From the NCBI GenBank assembly GCA_026989145.1, contig JALSJU010000101.1, positions 1-46,645 on the forward strand: a DNA stretch of 46,645 bases, read 5' to 3'. The notes beneath the pieces were generated by a model that saw only the letters and a list, made by a program, of their open reading frames with translations, was not told the DNA's origin and did no database searches. Shown in pieces: positions 25,036 through 33,447 of the stretch. The first letter of the stretch is position 1, and each line of letters opens with the position of its first letter. The stretch is from Thiotrichaceae bacterium. GTDB lineage: Bacteria > Pseudomonadota > Gammaproteobacteria > Thiotrichales > Thiotrichaceae. Position numbers and translations under genes: made by a program.

Positions 25036-25634
25036 TCAAAAAACCGTTTAAATTACACGTATTTGTGTTATTGAGCACAATATTTTTTTTATCAGCTTGT
25101 ACCGATAAACAGTCTCCTAAACAGGTAAGCCAGAAGTTTTGGGAGGCTATTCAAAAACGCGATATGGAAACTGCAAAACAGTTATCGACATGGGATTCGG
25201 TTGATTATCTAAAGTACTTGAAAGTCGATAAATTACACCCAGAACGTTTTGAGCTAGGTGAAGAAATGCTAGGTGAAAATAGTGCTCAAATTAGCACGAC
25301 GTTATATACGAGTCGTCAAGGGAAGTCAGGCATTAAAGTACCAGGGACAACCGTGCTAGTAAAAATAGAGCAAGGCTGGAGGGTTGATGTGAAACAAACC
25401 CTTAGTACCGTAGTTAAAGAAACGGTTAACAATGTATTTGAGCAGCTGAATGGTTTGATGCAAGAAGGGGTTAGTGAACTGGATAAGGTGCTATCTGAAT
25501 CAATGGATGAACTGGGTAAAGCGTTAGATCAAGGTACTAAAGAACTGAGGAATGAACTTAACAAGCCGATTTTCCCATCGCCCCGGTCACCTCAATCACA
25601 ACCTTCACAACCGCAGAAGAGTATTGGATTATAG
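25032..25634 (+). CDS. Putative outer-membrane lipoprotein
   Basis: The 200-residue protein has a lipoprotein signal (VFVLLSTIFFLSACTDKQ; lipobox LSAC, Cys ~23). The mature N-terminal ~100 residues look like a small NTF2-like/DUF4878-type fold (SPKQVSQKFWEAIQKRDMET, VLVKIEQGWRVDVKQTL). Then comes a helical amphipathic stretch (~115-180) and a Pro/Ser/Gln tail. Function is unknown. It overlaps mtaB by four bases, an operon link that seems unrelated to tRNA modification. Confidence 0.8.
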   Translation: MIKKPFKLHVFVLLSTIFFLSACTDKQSPKQVSQKFWEAIQKRDMETAKQLSTWDSVDYLKYLKVDKLHPERFELGEEMLGENSAQISTTLYTSRQGKSGIKVPGTTVLVKIEQGWRVDVKQTLSTVVKETVNNVFEQLNGLMQEGVSELDKVLSESMDELGKALDQGTKELRNELNKPIFPSPRSPQSQPSQPQKSIGL

Positions 25635-25636
25635 AT

Positions 25637-25797
25637 TGGATCTTTCACGACATGGATGACGAGTAAAAATGGCTGACATTCTGCTGATTTTCGTTGGAAA
25701 GCTTGCTAATAACCCGCTATCAGCTTTCATTTCCCGCTTCAATCAATGGAATTTCATTCGATTTTTCTTTCACCGGCAACTTGTGCAAAGGTCTCAG
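25637..25797 (-). repeat. Repeat family C, reverse-oriented shorter copy
   Basis: This 161-base copy between the convergent lipoprotein and ygfA genes begins GGATCTTTCACGAC...GACGAGTAAAAATGG and ends CTTGTGCAAAGGTCTCAG. Read in reverse it aligns with 34528-34760, including the core AGCTTGCTAATAACCCGCTA versus ATTGCTAGCAACCCATTATA, but it is about 70 bases shorter in the middle. Confidence 0.6.
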
Positions 25798-25820
25798 GTT
25801 GTAATTTAGCATCGCCATAT

Positions 25821-26435
25821 TTATGGGGTTTGATCTTTCCTTGCGGAAATTAGTCGGCTCTCTGTCGCAATAAAGTCTAACGGGATATCCCAACTTTCAG
25901 CATGCAAAGAAGCGACTTCCTGAAAGTCATAGGCAATACCCATTAATAATGGGCCGCCGGCATTTTTATTTAGAAATGCAAAAGTTCGGTCATAAAAGCC
26001 CCCGCCCATGCCTAAACGGTTGCCCTTTTTATCAAAGCCTAATAAGGGCATTAACACTAAATCTAACGTATTTCCTGCCAGCAGATCATTTTCATTGTAA
26101 ATAGGCTCAGGGATTGAAAAGCGATTCGCCTCAAATTTACTTTGGTTTGTCGTGCGCGCAAATAATAAAGGCTCATCTTCTGCTTGAAGAATAGGTAGTG
26201 AGAATTGCTTGTTAGCGCTAGAAGGGGTGTTTAGTTGGGTGAGTGGAAGAAGATCAACTTCACCTTGAACAGGGTAGTACAAGGCAATATGGTAAGCTGA
26301 TGTGTATGCAGATGATTGTTCAATATTTAATACAATGCTTTTAGACTTTTCCTTTTGCAGTGTGCTTGAAAGCTTGCTACGTTGCTGGCGAAGTATTTTT
26401 CGTAATGCATCTTTGTCGTTTGAAGGTGGTTTCAT
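25821..26435 (-). CDS. ygfA: 5-formyltetrahydrofolate cyclo-ligase
   Basis: This 204-residue cytosolic enzyme converts 5-formyl-THF to 5,10-methenyl-THF using ATP. The N-terminal KDALRKILRQQRSKL helix, the phosphate/folate region YYPVQGEVDLLPL and the signature NRLGMGGGFYDR (~135-146) are in place. The start ATG (26435-26433) shares its first base with the end of a TTAA repeat element, so the element supplies the whole leader, and only a weak AGG lies 10 bases upstream. In many relatives 6S RNA precedes this gene; I see none here. Confidence 0.93.
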   Translation of the reverse strand: MKPPSNDKDALRKILRQQRSKLSSTLQKEKSKSIVLNIEQSSAYTSAYHIALYYPVQGEVDLLPLTQLNTPSSANKQFSLPILQAEDEPLLFARTTNQSKFEANRFSIPEPIYNENDLLAGNTLDLVLMPLLGFDKKGNRLGMGGGFYDRTFAFLNKNAGGPLLMGIAYDFQEVASLHAESWDIPLDFIATESRLISARKDQTP

Positions 26436-26615
26436 TAAGGAAAGCCTGATTAAGTCCTATAAAATTCTGTAAGTCTATAGGGCAGTATATCCTAGGCGTA
26501 TTTTGAAATGAATGCTTATTGCCTTCATGAGAAATACAACAACGGAGATGCTGCCCTAGAGCCTTGCCCTTTGGCGTTGCCAGAATTTATTGGGACTTGA
26601 TCAGGCTTTCCTTAA
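26435..26615. repeat. TTAA-ended inverted-repeat element with 35-base arms (type B)
   Basis: The left arm begins TTAAGGAAAGCCTGATTAAG and runs to 26469; the right arm, 26581-26615, ends TGATCAGGCTTTCCTTAA. The two 35-base arms match at all but a few positions. The outer ~20 bases are shared with family A, but the ~110-base core (AGGGCAGTATATCCTAGGCG...) is unrelated. No gene lies inside. The right TTAA also begins a further short partial arm (TTAAGGAAAGCCTTATTGA), as if elements were stacked. Confidence 0.8.
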
Positions 26616-26652
26616 GGAAAGCCTTATTGATTAGCCTGCTAAATTATGGCAA

Positions 26653-26682
26653 TAAAAAAGCCACCTGAAAAGGTGGCTTGAA
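26653..26682 (-). terminator. Terminator of mltD
   Basis: On the minus strand: AAGCCACCT-TTTC-AGGTGGCTTTTTT, 10 bases past the mltD stop. Confidence 0.92.
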
Positions 26683-26691
26683 GATAGGATG

Positions 26692-28194
26692 CTAAGAGTA
26701 TCGTTTGCTTTTTCTTAAAGCAACTTTGAGTCGTTTCCCAGGCCAGATTTTATTACTACGCAACTTGTTTAAACGTTTTAAACGTTTAACCGAGATACCA
26801 TGTCTTTTCGCAATTTGGTAAAGGTTGTCACCGAGTCGCACTTTTACATAGCGGTAACGTCTCTTCTTAGAGTAGCGCTTTTTATAGCGTCTTTTCTTTC
26901 TGGGTTGGTAAGCGTATTTGTTGTGTACATCACGGGCCGCAGGCAAACGGTGAATAATTTGTGTTAAACGCCCTGCATAACGTCGTGGTAAAAGTATTTC
27001 ATTCGATGTGCGTGGTGTAGTGATACCGTGTAAAAATGCAGAGTTGAGTATCGTTAAGGTATCTGAAGGTAGGCCTGCAGTCGCGGCTGCCTTTCTTAAA
27101 TTGACTGCTTTGTTAACGCGAATACTGGTTAATGCGACTTGATTTGGGATGCCGCGTAACTGAACACCATAAGCTCTTGGGTTGCGGAATATTTGTTTGA
27201 AAGCTAGCAGACGTGGTACATATTGTTTGGTTTCCCGAGGGAGGTTCAAGCTCCAATAATCAGTACGCATACCACGACGTCTGTTATTGGCAATTTCACG
27301 TGCCACACGGTATTCGCCACAATTATAAGCGGCGAGTGAAAGTAACCAATCCCCTCTGAATTGACGGTTTAATGTTTGTAAGTAGGAGAGGGCAGCTTTA
27401 GTTGCTTTAAGAGGGTCCAAGCGAGCATCATAACTGCGTGTACGGTGTAGGCCAAAACGGCGACCTGTCGCAGGAATAAACTGCCACATTCCTGCGGCTC
27501 CTGCATGAGAATATGCTGCGTTACGGTAAGCACTTTCTACGAAGGGAAGTAATGCAAGTTCTGTTGGCATATTACGGCGGTTGATCTCATTCACAACCAT
27601 GTATAAAAAGTCAGATGAGCGATTAGCTAATTGTTGGATTCTTGCTGGGTTTCTTGAAAACTCTCGTGTAAAACGTTGTACCAATGGTTGGTAGTTATAA
27701 TCCCTAATTCTAAAGCCTTGGTAAATGCGACCCCATACATTGTTATGTGTCTGTTGCGGGCGGTATGGTCGCCTTGCTTGTGGAGTATGGTAACTTGGAC
27801 GGGCGTTATTAACATGTCTAGCTTGAGCAAGTTGACGTTGCCTACGTTGATTTTGTTGTTGTACAGCTAATCTATTAAGGTGGGCTTTTCGGCGAGCGGC
27901 ATTTTCTTTTAGTATTTGTAAGCGTCTAAGGGCATAGGGATCAGAATGTCTAGTTTGTCTGATTCTTTGTAGTTGTGTGGTTGGAGCTTGCTTTAGAATA
28001 CTCGCGAGCTTAGTTGTTCTGGCTTGTGGTGCGCGATAAACGGGTTGGGTTGTAGTGAGGCCGAGTTTAGCAGCAGCATCACGTAAGTCATCATTGGCTG
28101 GCTGAGCAAGCACAGGAGTATTGAAAAAGCTGGCGCAAAAAACGAGTGTGGTAACAAACGAAAGTGTTACCTTTGGCGGTATTTTATCAGTCAT
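26692..28194 (-). CDS. mltD: Membrane-bound lytic murein transglycosylase D with one LysM
   Basis: This 500-residue exported enzyme cleaves peptidoglycan glycan strands. A signal peptide covers ~1-30 (FVTTLVFCASFFNTPVLAQ). Residues ~75-160 are a very Arg/Gln/Asn-rich linker. The SLT domain (~165-330) has the catalytic Glu near 218 in LLPFVESAYRNAAYSHAGAA and the GMWQFIPATGRRFGL motif. A single LysM module ends the protein (YVKVRLGDNLYQIAKRHGIS). E. coli MltD has two LysM modules and a lipobox, which I do not see here. The protein is extremely basic throughout. It is divergent from the methyltransferase gene, as in E. coli. Confidence 0.92.
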   Translation of the reverse strand: MTDKIPPKVTLSFVTTLVFCASFFNTPVLAQPANDDLRDAAAKLGLTTTQPVYRAPQARTTKLASILKQAPTTQLQRIRQTRHSDPYALRRLQILKENAARRKAHLNRLAVQQQNQRRQRQLAQARHVNNARPSYHTPQARRPYRPQQTHNNVWGRIYQGFRIRDYNYQPLVQRFTREFSRNPARIQQLANRSSDFLYMVVNEINRRNMPTELALLPFVESAYRNAAYSHAGAAGMWQFIPATGRRFGLHRTRSYDARLDPLKATKAALSYLQTLNRQFRGDWLLSLAAYNCGEYRVAREIANNRRRGMRTDYWSLNLPRETKQYVPRLLAFKQIFRNPRAYGVQLRGIPNQVALTSIRVNKAVNLRKAAATAGLPSDTLTILNSAFLHGITTPRTSNEILLPRRYAGRLTQIIHRLPAARDVHNKYAYQPRKKRRYKKRYSKKRRYRYVKVRLGDNLYQIAKRHGISVKRLKRLNKLRSNKIWPGKRLKVALRKSKRYS

Positions 28195-28364
28195 GATTCC
28201 CTTTTAATTCCTTTATAATCCGCTCGATAGAAGCCATTTGGAAGCTTTGTTTTATTTCATGTTAGTCATAAAAACCCATGAAAAATATAAAGTTTTTAGT
28301 ATGTTTGTCGAGCGGTGGCTAAATATAGTACGATATGGCTCTAATCGCAAGGAGATAATGGTTT

Positions 28365-29186
28365 ATGAAACCGAAAAAAAATATAATTGAGTCTCTGTCA
28401 GCGTGGTATCAAACGCAATCAGGGCAGGCCACTTTAAGTAAATTAGATGAGCAGTGTGCCGAGGTATTGTCGGAAATATTTGGTTATTATGCGATTGAGA
28501 CGGGGGTGTTAAGTGGACAGCATAGCTTGTTGCAGCAAACTAGGATAGCCACAAGTTTTACGCTAATTGATAAAGAAAGGAATAACCTATCTTCTATTGA
28601 GCCTAAACAAAGAATTGAAGGAGATCAATTAGAGACTTTTTCATCAATCATTTCTAGTAATGAACAACTGCCTTTAGCAACGGATAATATTGATTTAGTC
28701 CTAGGTACTCATGTATTGGAATTGTCTAAAGACCCGCATCAAGTGCTCCGAGAAATTGATAGAGTCTTAGTCCCAGAAGGGCATTGTATCTTAATAGGTT
28801 TTAATCCATTTGCTATAAGTAGTTTGGCGAAGCAATTGCGATCAAAGGTTTCGCGACAGAAAGACTCAGTTAAGTTGCGGAGTGCTTCGAGGATAAGGGA
28901 TTGGTTTTCGTTATTAGGGTTTGAGGTTTTAGAGGTTCAGTATATGGGGTTGCGCCCAAATGTAAAAAATAAAAAAGTATTCGAGAGTCTTTCTAAATTA
29001 GAAGATTGGAGTGAAATTGCAGGGCCATTACTGGGTAAGTTATATATGATTCATGCCAAAAAACAGGTGGTAGCTATGACACCCTATAAAAAAGTCTGGC
29101 GTGCACCTGCAGTGTTAAGTGGCGGCAAGGTTGTGTTGAATAATACAGCACAAAAAATCCGTCGTGAAAACTTTTCAAATTATTAA
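28365..29186 (+). CDS. Class I SAM-dependent methyltransferase, YafS-like
   Basis: This 273-residue cytosolic protein of the Methyltransf_11 group occupies the place of E. coli yafS, between mltD and rnhA. The post-I and motif IV region is clear ([20 protein letters not shown], then [20 protein letters not shown]), but the glycine-rich SAM loop (DxGxGxG) is not recognisable at its expected place near residues 50-65. It may bind SAM in an altered way or be a degenerate member. The substrate is unknown. It is the first gene of an operon with rnhA and dnaQ. Confidence 0.8.
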   Translation: MKPKKNIIESLSAWYQTQSGQATLSKLDEQCAEVLSEIFGYYAIETGVLSGQHSLLQQTRIATSFTLIDKERNNLSSIEPKQRIEGDQLETFSSIISSNEQLPLATDNIDLVLGTHVLELSKDPHQVLREIDRVLVPEGHCILIGFNPFAISSLAKQLRSKVSRQKDSVKLRSASRIRDWFSLLGFEVLEVQYMGLRPNVKNKKVFESLSKLEDWSEIAGPLLGKLYMIHAKKQVVAMTPYKKVWRAPAVLSGGKVVLNNTAQKIRRENFSNY

Positions 29187-29203
29187 CGTGTAGTGTATTA
29201 ATT

Positions 29204-29662
29204 ATGTCTGCGAATGAAAATAAAGTAACGGTTTACACCGATGGTGGTTGTCGGGGTAACCCTGGTCCAGGTGGTTGGGGAGCGGTTTTAGAATATGGGG
29301 ATTCTAGTAAAGAATTGTATGGCTACGAACCAGAAACTACCAATAATCGTATGGAGTTAATGGCAGCTATTCAAGCTTTAGAGCTTCTTAAACGACCTTG
29401 CGCAGTATCCTTAACCACCGACTCTCAATATGTTCGGCAAGGCATACTCGAATGGATGCAGGGATGGAAGGCTCGGGGATGGAAAACTGCGGCTAAAAAG
29501 CCAGTAAAAAATAAAGACTTGTGGCAACGACTTGATGATGCTACTCAAAAGCATGAGATTGAATGGCATTGGGTAAAAGGCCATAGTGGGCATGCAGGTA
29601 ATGAACGTGCGGATGAGTTAGCTAATCGCGCGATGGATGAAAAAGCAGGGAATACAAAGTAA
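29204..29662 (+). CDS. rnhA: Ribonuclease HI
   Basis: This 152-residue cytosolic nuclease cuts RNA in RNA-DNA hybrids. All four carboxylates and the His are present: Asp in [17 protein letters not shown], Glu in [10 protein letters not shown], Asp in [12 protein letters not shown], the flexible-loop His in [11 protein letters not shown] and Asp in [10 protein letters not shown]. The basic protrusion ([17 protein letters not shown]) is intact. TAATG overlap couples it to dnaQ. Confidence 0.97.
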   Translation: MSANENKVTVYTDGGCRGNPGPGGWGAVLEYGDSSKELYGYEPETTNNRMELMAAIQALELLKRPCAVSLTTDSQYVRQGILEWMQGWKARGWKTAAKKPVKNKDLWQRLDDATQKHEIEWHWVKGHSGHAGNERADELANRAMDEKAGNTK

Positions 29663-30372
29663 TGGCAGAAGAACTTCGACAAATCTTTTTAGATACTGAA
29701 ACCACGGGTTTAGAAATACGTGAAGGCAATCGAATTATCGAAATAGGTTGTGTTGAAATGATTGATCGTAAATTGACGGGTAACAATTACCATCAATATA
29801 TAAAGGTAGATCGTGAAAGTGAGGAGGGAGCGTTAGCGGTTCATGGTATAACCACCGAGTTTTTATCAGATAAGCCATATTTTTCAGATATTTCTGAGGC
29901 ATTCCTTAGCTATATTCAAGGGGCAGAATTAATTATTCATAACGCTCCATTTGATGTAGGTTTCTTGAATAATGAATTAAAACTTGTGAATAGCGTTCAA
30001 AAAATTGAAACACTGTGTGAAATTAACGATAGCCTCGTGCTGGCAAGGCAAATGCATCCAGGCCAAAGAAATACTTTGGATGCATTATGTAAACGTTATG
30101 ATATAAAAAATGAACACCGTACCTTACACGGCGCACTGTTAGACTCAGAAATACTTGCAGATGTGTACCTTGCGATGACGGGGGGGCAAAAGGGGTTATC
30201 GTTTGGAGAGGAGAGCGCGGGTGACTCGGGTGTTATTAACTATGCATTTGAGAAGCTATCAAGTCAACGAACGCCAACTATGGTGGTTAAAGCTTCAGGT
30301 GATGAGTTGCAAGCGCATCAACAATATCTAGATAATTTAGAAAAGAGTGGTGTTAAGCCACTTTGGCATTAA
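29662..30372 (+). CDS. dnaQ: DNA polymerase III epsilon subunit (3'-5' proofreading exonuclease)
   Basis: This 236-residue DEDDh exonuclease is part of the Pol III core. Exo I is FLDTETTGLEI (residues ~9-19), Exo II is HNAPFDVGFLNNEL (~93-106), and Exo III is HRTLHGALLDSEILADVYL (~153-171) with the His and Asp. A Pol III alpha-binding tail follows (~190-236). Its start overlaps the rnhA stop. It converges on smpB. Confidence 0.97.
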   Translation: MAEELRQIFLDTETTGLEIREGNRIIEIGCVEMIDRKLTGNNYHQYIKVDRESEEGALAVHGITTEFLSDKPYFSDISEAFLSYIQGAELIIHNAPFDVGFLNNELKLVNSVQKIETLCEINDSLVLARQMHPGQRNTLDALCKRYDIKNEHRTLHGALLDSEILADVYLAMTGGQKGLSFGEESAGDSGVINYAFEKLSSQRTPTMVVKASGDELQAHQQYLDNLEKSGVKPLWH

Positions 30373-30380
30373 AACCCTGT

Positions 30381-30403
30381 TCACACTTGAAATACGAGTG
30401 TGA
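30381..30403. terminator. Dyad between converging dnaQ and smpB
   Basis: TCACACT and AGTGTGA form a perfect 7-base stem with a 9-base loop just after the dnaQ stop. There is no T-run, so termination is only a possibility. Confidence 0.3.
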
Positions 30404-30469
30404 TGCAGGAATTTGATTGTATTGACTTTTCTGGGTGTTAATTGGGGTGAAAAAAAGGGGGTTAAAGAG

Positions 30470-30952
30470 CTATCGACCTTTTAATATACGTTGCTTATCA
30501 CGATTCCAGTCCCTTTCTTTTGATACTGCACGTTTATCGTGGGATTTTTTACCTTTACCCACGCCAATTTCAAGTTTGACCTTGTTGTGTTTCCAATATA
30601 AAGATAGAGGTAAAATTGTGTAACCTTTACGGTCTACCGCAGCTGCTAACTTAACGATTTCATAATCATGTAATAATAATTTTCGAATCCGTGTTGCCAT
30701 CGGGTTAATATGAGTTGAAGCTGAAAGTAGAGGTGTGATTTGTGCACCCGACATCCAGACTTCCCGATTTTTGATAAAAACATAGGCTTCTTTTAGTTGC
30801 GCACGACCATCCCGTAGGCTTTTTACTTCCCAGCCTTCAAGGGCGAGACCTGCTTCAAAGGTATCTTCAATAAAATAATCATGGCGAGCAACTTTGTTAG
30901 TTGCAATATTTTTTCCGCCGTGACCTTTCTTTTTTTTGTTTTTCTTTGCCAT
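30470..30952 (-). CDS. smpB: SsrA-binding protein SmpB
   Basis: This 160-residue partner of tmRNA rescues stalled ribosomes. The OB-fold core reads [20 protein letters not shown], then [20 protein letters not shown], and the C-terminal tail that mimics mRNA in the decoding centre is intact ([20 protein letters not shown]). The first ~15 residues are a Lys/Gly-rich extension. No ssrA gene is seen nearby. It is divergent from ratA. Confidence 0.96.
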   Translation of the reverse strand: MAKKNKKKKGHGGKNIATNKVARHDYFIEDTFEAGLALEGWEVKSLRDGRAQLKEAYVFIKNREVWMSGAQITPLLSASTHINPMATRIRKLLLHDYEIVKLAAAVDRKGYTILPLSLYWKHNKVKLEIGVGKGKKSHDKRAVSKERDWNRDKQRILKGR

Positions 30953-31052
30953 GTGATTTTGTTGTAAATGGGGTTAATATTAAAAAGAGGATTATAACGC
31001 AACACACTGCTAGAATGCCTCTCATATTTCAGAAACTTGGATTTTTAAAAGA

Positions 31053-31484
31053 ATGCCTCATATCTCTCGGAGCGCTTTAGTACCCTTTAGTGCGGAACAA
31101 ATGTATCAACTAGTGGATAATGTTGATGCTTATCATGAGTTTTTACCTTGGTGTGGTTATTCGCAAGAGATAGATCGTGGAGATGATTGGGTTGAAGGTT
31201 CGGTAACGATAGAAAAGGGCGGTCTAAATAAAACTTTTACAACAAAGAACTTTCTTAAAGAAAATAAACAAATAGAACTAACTTTGGTGGATGGGCCTTT
31301 TAAAGAGTTACAGGGTTTTTGGACGTTTGATGCGCTAAAAGAAGATGCATGTAAAATTTCCTTAGAGTTAGATTATGAATTTTCCAGTAAAATGCTAGGT
31401 CTCGTCGTTGGGCCTGTTTTTAATCAAATTGCTAATGCGATGGTCGATTCATTCGTTAAAGAGGCGCGTGTTAAATATGGCTGA
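31053..31484 (+). CDS. ratA: RatA/Coq10-like START-fold protein
   Basis: This 143-residue SRPBCC-fold protein starts MPHISRSALVPFSAEQMYQL and has the family's VDNVDAYHEFLPWCGYS. In E. coli RatA was reported to bind 50S subunits; the eukaryotic relative Coq10 binds ubiquinone, and which role dominates is debated. Its stop overlaps the start of rnfH by eight bases. The smpB | ratA-rnfH | bamE arrangement is conserved in Gammaproteobacteria. Confidence 0.93.
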   Translation: MPHISRSALVPFSAEQMYQLVDNVDAYHEFLPWCGYSQEIDRGDDWVEGSVTIEKGGLNKTFTTKNFLKENKQIELTLVDGPFKELQGFWTFDALKEDACKISLELDYEFSSKMLGLVVGPVFNQIANAMVDSFVKEARVKYG

Positions 31485-31812
31485 TAAAACTCTTGTTGTT
31501 GAGGTTGTTTATGCATTGTCTAATGAGCAAACTTTACTGAGTGTAAATGTCGACGAAGGTGCTACTGTTAGAGATGCCATCTTACAATCTGCAATATTGC
31601 AGGAATACCCTGAGCTGGATATAGAATCTCTCTCTGTCGGTTTATTCGGTAAAGCTACCAAAATGACTCAAATCGTTCGCGAAAAAGATAGGGTTGAAAT
31701 TTATCGCCCTTTAATTGCAGATCCAAAGGAAGTCCGAAAACGTAAAGCGGCAGAAGGGAAAAAATTAAAAAAAGGCGGTGCTGAAGCTCAAGAAAATAAG
31801 GCGAAAAAATGA
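31477..31812 (+). CDS. rnfH: RnfH/RatB family ubiquitin-fold protein
   Basis: The true start is ATG 31477 (MADKTLVVEVVYALSNEQ), giving 111 residues. It has a beta-grasp core (LLSVNVDEGATVRDAILQSA, GLFGKATKMTQIVREKDRVE) with the family's IYRPLIADPKEVRKRKAAEG and a Lys/Ala-rich tail. It overlaps ratA by eight bases. Function is not established. Confidence 0.92.
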   Translation: MADKTLVVEVVYALSNEQTLLSVNVDEGATVRDAILQSAILQEYPELDIESLSVGLFGKATKMTQIVREKDRVEIYRPLIADPKEVRKRKAAEGKKLKKGGAEAQENKAKK

Positions 31813-31826
31813 GAGGAATGGTGCCA

Positions 31827-32075
31827 ATGGATCCGCAAACAAGCGTATCCCAACAACAGTTTGCGCTGGTTTATTTGCCAAATAAAGGTCTTTCAGTTAA
31901 AAAGCGTCGTAATAAGCGCTTTCCAGCAAGCTGTGTAGAACTGAAGGAGTCAAAAGAAGATGCGATTGAATCGGCTAAAGCTAGTGATAAAAAATATGCT
32001 GCGATTGTTATAGGTCCTTCAAAATCATCGGAAGGCCAGTTCATCTACTACTTGCAAGCATGGTTGGAATCATAA
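31827..32075 (+). CDS. Unknown small basic protein in the ratA-rnfH operon
   Basis: The frame opens at ATG 31809, overlapping the rnfH TGA, but GAGAGGA at 31811-31817 best serves ATG 31827, giving 82 residues (MDPQTSVSQQQFALVYLPNK). The sequence is soluble and basic in the middle (LSVKKRRNKRFPASCVELKE) and ends in FIYYLQAWLES. I do not recognise it. Clear translational linkage makes it a real gene. Confidence 0.65.
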   Translation: MDPQTSVSQQQFALVYLPNKGLSVKKRRNKRFPASCVELKESKEDAIESAKASDKKYAAIVIGPSKSSEGQFIYYLQAWLES

Positions 32076-32112
32076 TCGTTAATCATTAGCAGAACTAAAA
32101 GTGATTCAGGAT

Positions 32113-32409
32113 TTAATTTTTGATGCTTGTTAACTGCTCGTTTTTGAAAATGAGTGTAATATTTTTTTTGAAAGACGCTGTTCTTCCTTTTTTAGTGAAA
32201 TAAAGATAGTCCCAGCGGTTGCTCCTAAAATTATCTTGCAAGAGTGGTGTGCCAAGTAGAGCAACTACTTGTGATTTACTCATACCTGTTTTTAATTGCG
32301 TTATAGTTTCACCCGAAAGAATATTCCCTTGTTGAACCTCCATTTTATAAATAGAGCAACTGCTTAGAAAAAGGCTAAGAGAAATAATGAAGAGTGGTGT
32401 TTTTTTCAT
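32113..32409 (-). CDS. bamE: Outer membrane assembly lipoprotein BamE
   Basis: This 98-residue lipoprotein of the BAM complex helps BamA and BamD fold outer-membrane barrels. Signal and lipobox: LFIISLSLFLSSCSIYKMEV (LSSC). The mature core has the BamE signature TQLKTGMSKSQVVALLGTPL, then FRSNRWDYLYF. It converges on the rnfH operon, its usual neighbour. Confidence 0.95.
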   Translation of the reverse strand: MKKTPLFIISLSLFLSSCSIYKMEVQQGNILSGETITQLKTGMSKSQVVALLGTPLLQDNFRSNRWDYLYFTKKGRTASFKKNITLIFKNEQLTSIKN

Positions 32410-32529
32410 AATATTTAAGTATTGCTAATGACTAGGTTCGCTATTTATTCTACCGTAGGCATGAGTTCAGCGCAGTAGTTTTAATTCGTAATTTAAAATT
32501 GAACATGATTTTAGTTTAAATGGTGCGTA

Positions 32530-32560
32530 AAAAGTCAAAATATTTCTATATTTGACTTTT
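32530..32560. promoter_or_regulatory. A+T-rich dyad upstream of rpsU
   Basis: AAAAGTCAAAATAT and ATATTTGACTTTT are inverted repeats around a TTCT loop, about 20 bases upstream of TATAAT (32581-32586) and 70 bases before rpsU, in the bamE/rpsU divergent region. It may be an operator. Confidence 0.4.
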
Positions 32561-32632
32561 ATTTTATGTTCATGAGGGCGTATAATGTGTCGTTTAGTTT
32601 ATTAAATAATATATCAAAAGAGTTATTAAACC

Positions 32633-32848
32633 ATGCCAAGCGTAAAATTAAGAGATAACGAGCCGTTTGAAATTGCACTACGTCGTTTTAAGCGTACCTG
32701 CGAAAAAGCAGGCGTTGTAGCCGAAGTGAGAAGTCGTGAATATTACGAAAAGCCTACTTCAGTACGCAAAAGAGAAAAAGCAGCTGCGGTTAAGCGTAAT
32801 ATTAAAAATCTAAAGCGTGAAATTAATCGTCGCGTTAGAATGTACTAA
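32633..32848 (+). CDS. rpsU: Ribosomal protein bS21
   Basis: This 71-residue, very basic small-subunit protein is full length ([20 protein letters not shown], tail [13 protein letters not shown]) and acts in initiation through the anti-SD region of 16S rRNA. yqeY follows after 33 bases, a common pairing; dnaG and rpoD, the usual next genes, are absent. Confidence 0.98.
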   Translation: MPSVKLRDNEPFEIALRRFKRTCEKAGVVAEVRSREYYEKPTSVRKREKAAAVKRNIKNLKREINRRVRMY

Positions 32849-32881
32849 GCTAGTTTAATACACTTAAATAAATTAATAATT

Positions 32882-33334
32882 ATGCTATCTTCTCTACAAC
32901 AACGTATTACAGGCGATATGAAGTCTGCAATGCGTGCCAAAGAGAAAGATCGATTGATGACGATTCGCAATATTCTCGCAGCGATTAAGCAGCAAGAAGT
33001 TGATACACGCGAATCCTTGGATGATACTGCTGTACTCGCCATCGTTGATAAAATGTGTAAGCAGCGTCGTGAATCGATATCACAATTTAGTGATGCAGGG
33101 CGTGATGACTTGGTTGCTCAAGAAGAACTGGAGTTAGGTTTTCTACAAGACTATCTACCAGAAGCTATGAGTGATACAGAAGTACAAGCGTTAATTCAAG
33201 AAGCGCTTAAAGCCACTGGCGCAAGCAGTATGAAAGACATGGGTAGCGTGATGGCTTATATAAAACCTAAAGCGCAAGGACGAGCTGATATGGGAAAAAT
33301 TAGTGGCCTTATTAAGTCAGCCATAGGTAGTTGA
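32882..33334 (+). CDS. yqeY: GatB/YqeY domain protein
   Basis: This 150-residue cytosolic protein is related to the C-terminal tRNA-contacting domain of GatB. It has the normal start (LQQRITGDMKSAMRAKEKDR), the RRESISQFSDAGRDDLVAQE helix pair and the GADMGKISG-like end (GRADMGKISGLIKSAIG). Its function is not settled; adjacency to rpsU suggests a translation role. It is co-directional with hemE, 113 bases downstream. Confidence 0.93.
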   Translation: MLSSLQQRITGDMKSAMRAKEKDRLMTIRNILAAIKQQEVDTRESLDDTAVLAIVDKMCKQRRESISQFSDAGRDDLVAQEELELGFLQDYLPEAMSDTEVQALIQEALKATGASSMKDMGSVMAYIKPKAQGRADMGKISGLIKSAIGS

Positions 33335-33447
33335 TTTTAAAAAGCGTTTATTGAACTTCTCATTAATCCAAAATTCTTACCTTAGCGTTTTTATTTTTCC
33401 TCTAGATACATACCTCCAATTATATACCTTCAAGTTAGGTTTTTCTC

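Noticed and set aside
26436-26691. 6S RNA upstream of ygfA
   Set aside because: The space is filled by a 181-base inverted-repeat element and the mltD terminator; no 6S-like long bubble structure was seen.
30953-31052. tmRNA (ssrA) next to smpB
   Set aside because: The gap is only 100 bases and lacks a tRNA-like end with CCA.
32552-32586. TTGACT with TATAAT as a standard rpsU promoter
   Set aside because: The spacer is 23 bases, too long for sigma-70; the TATAAT may be used with another -35.
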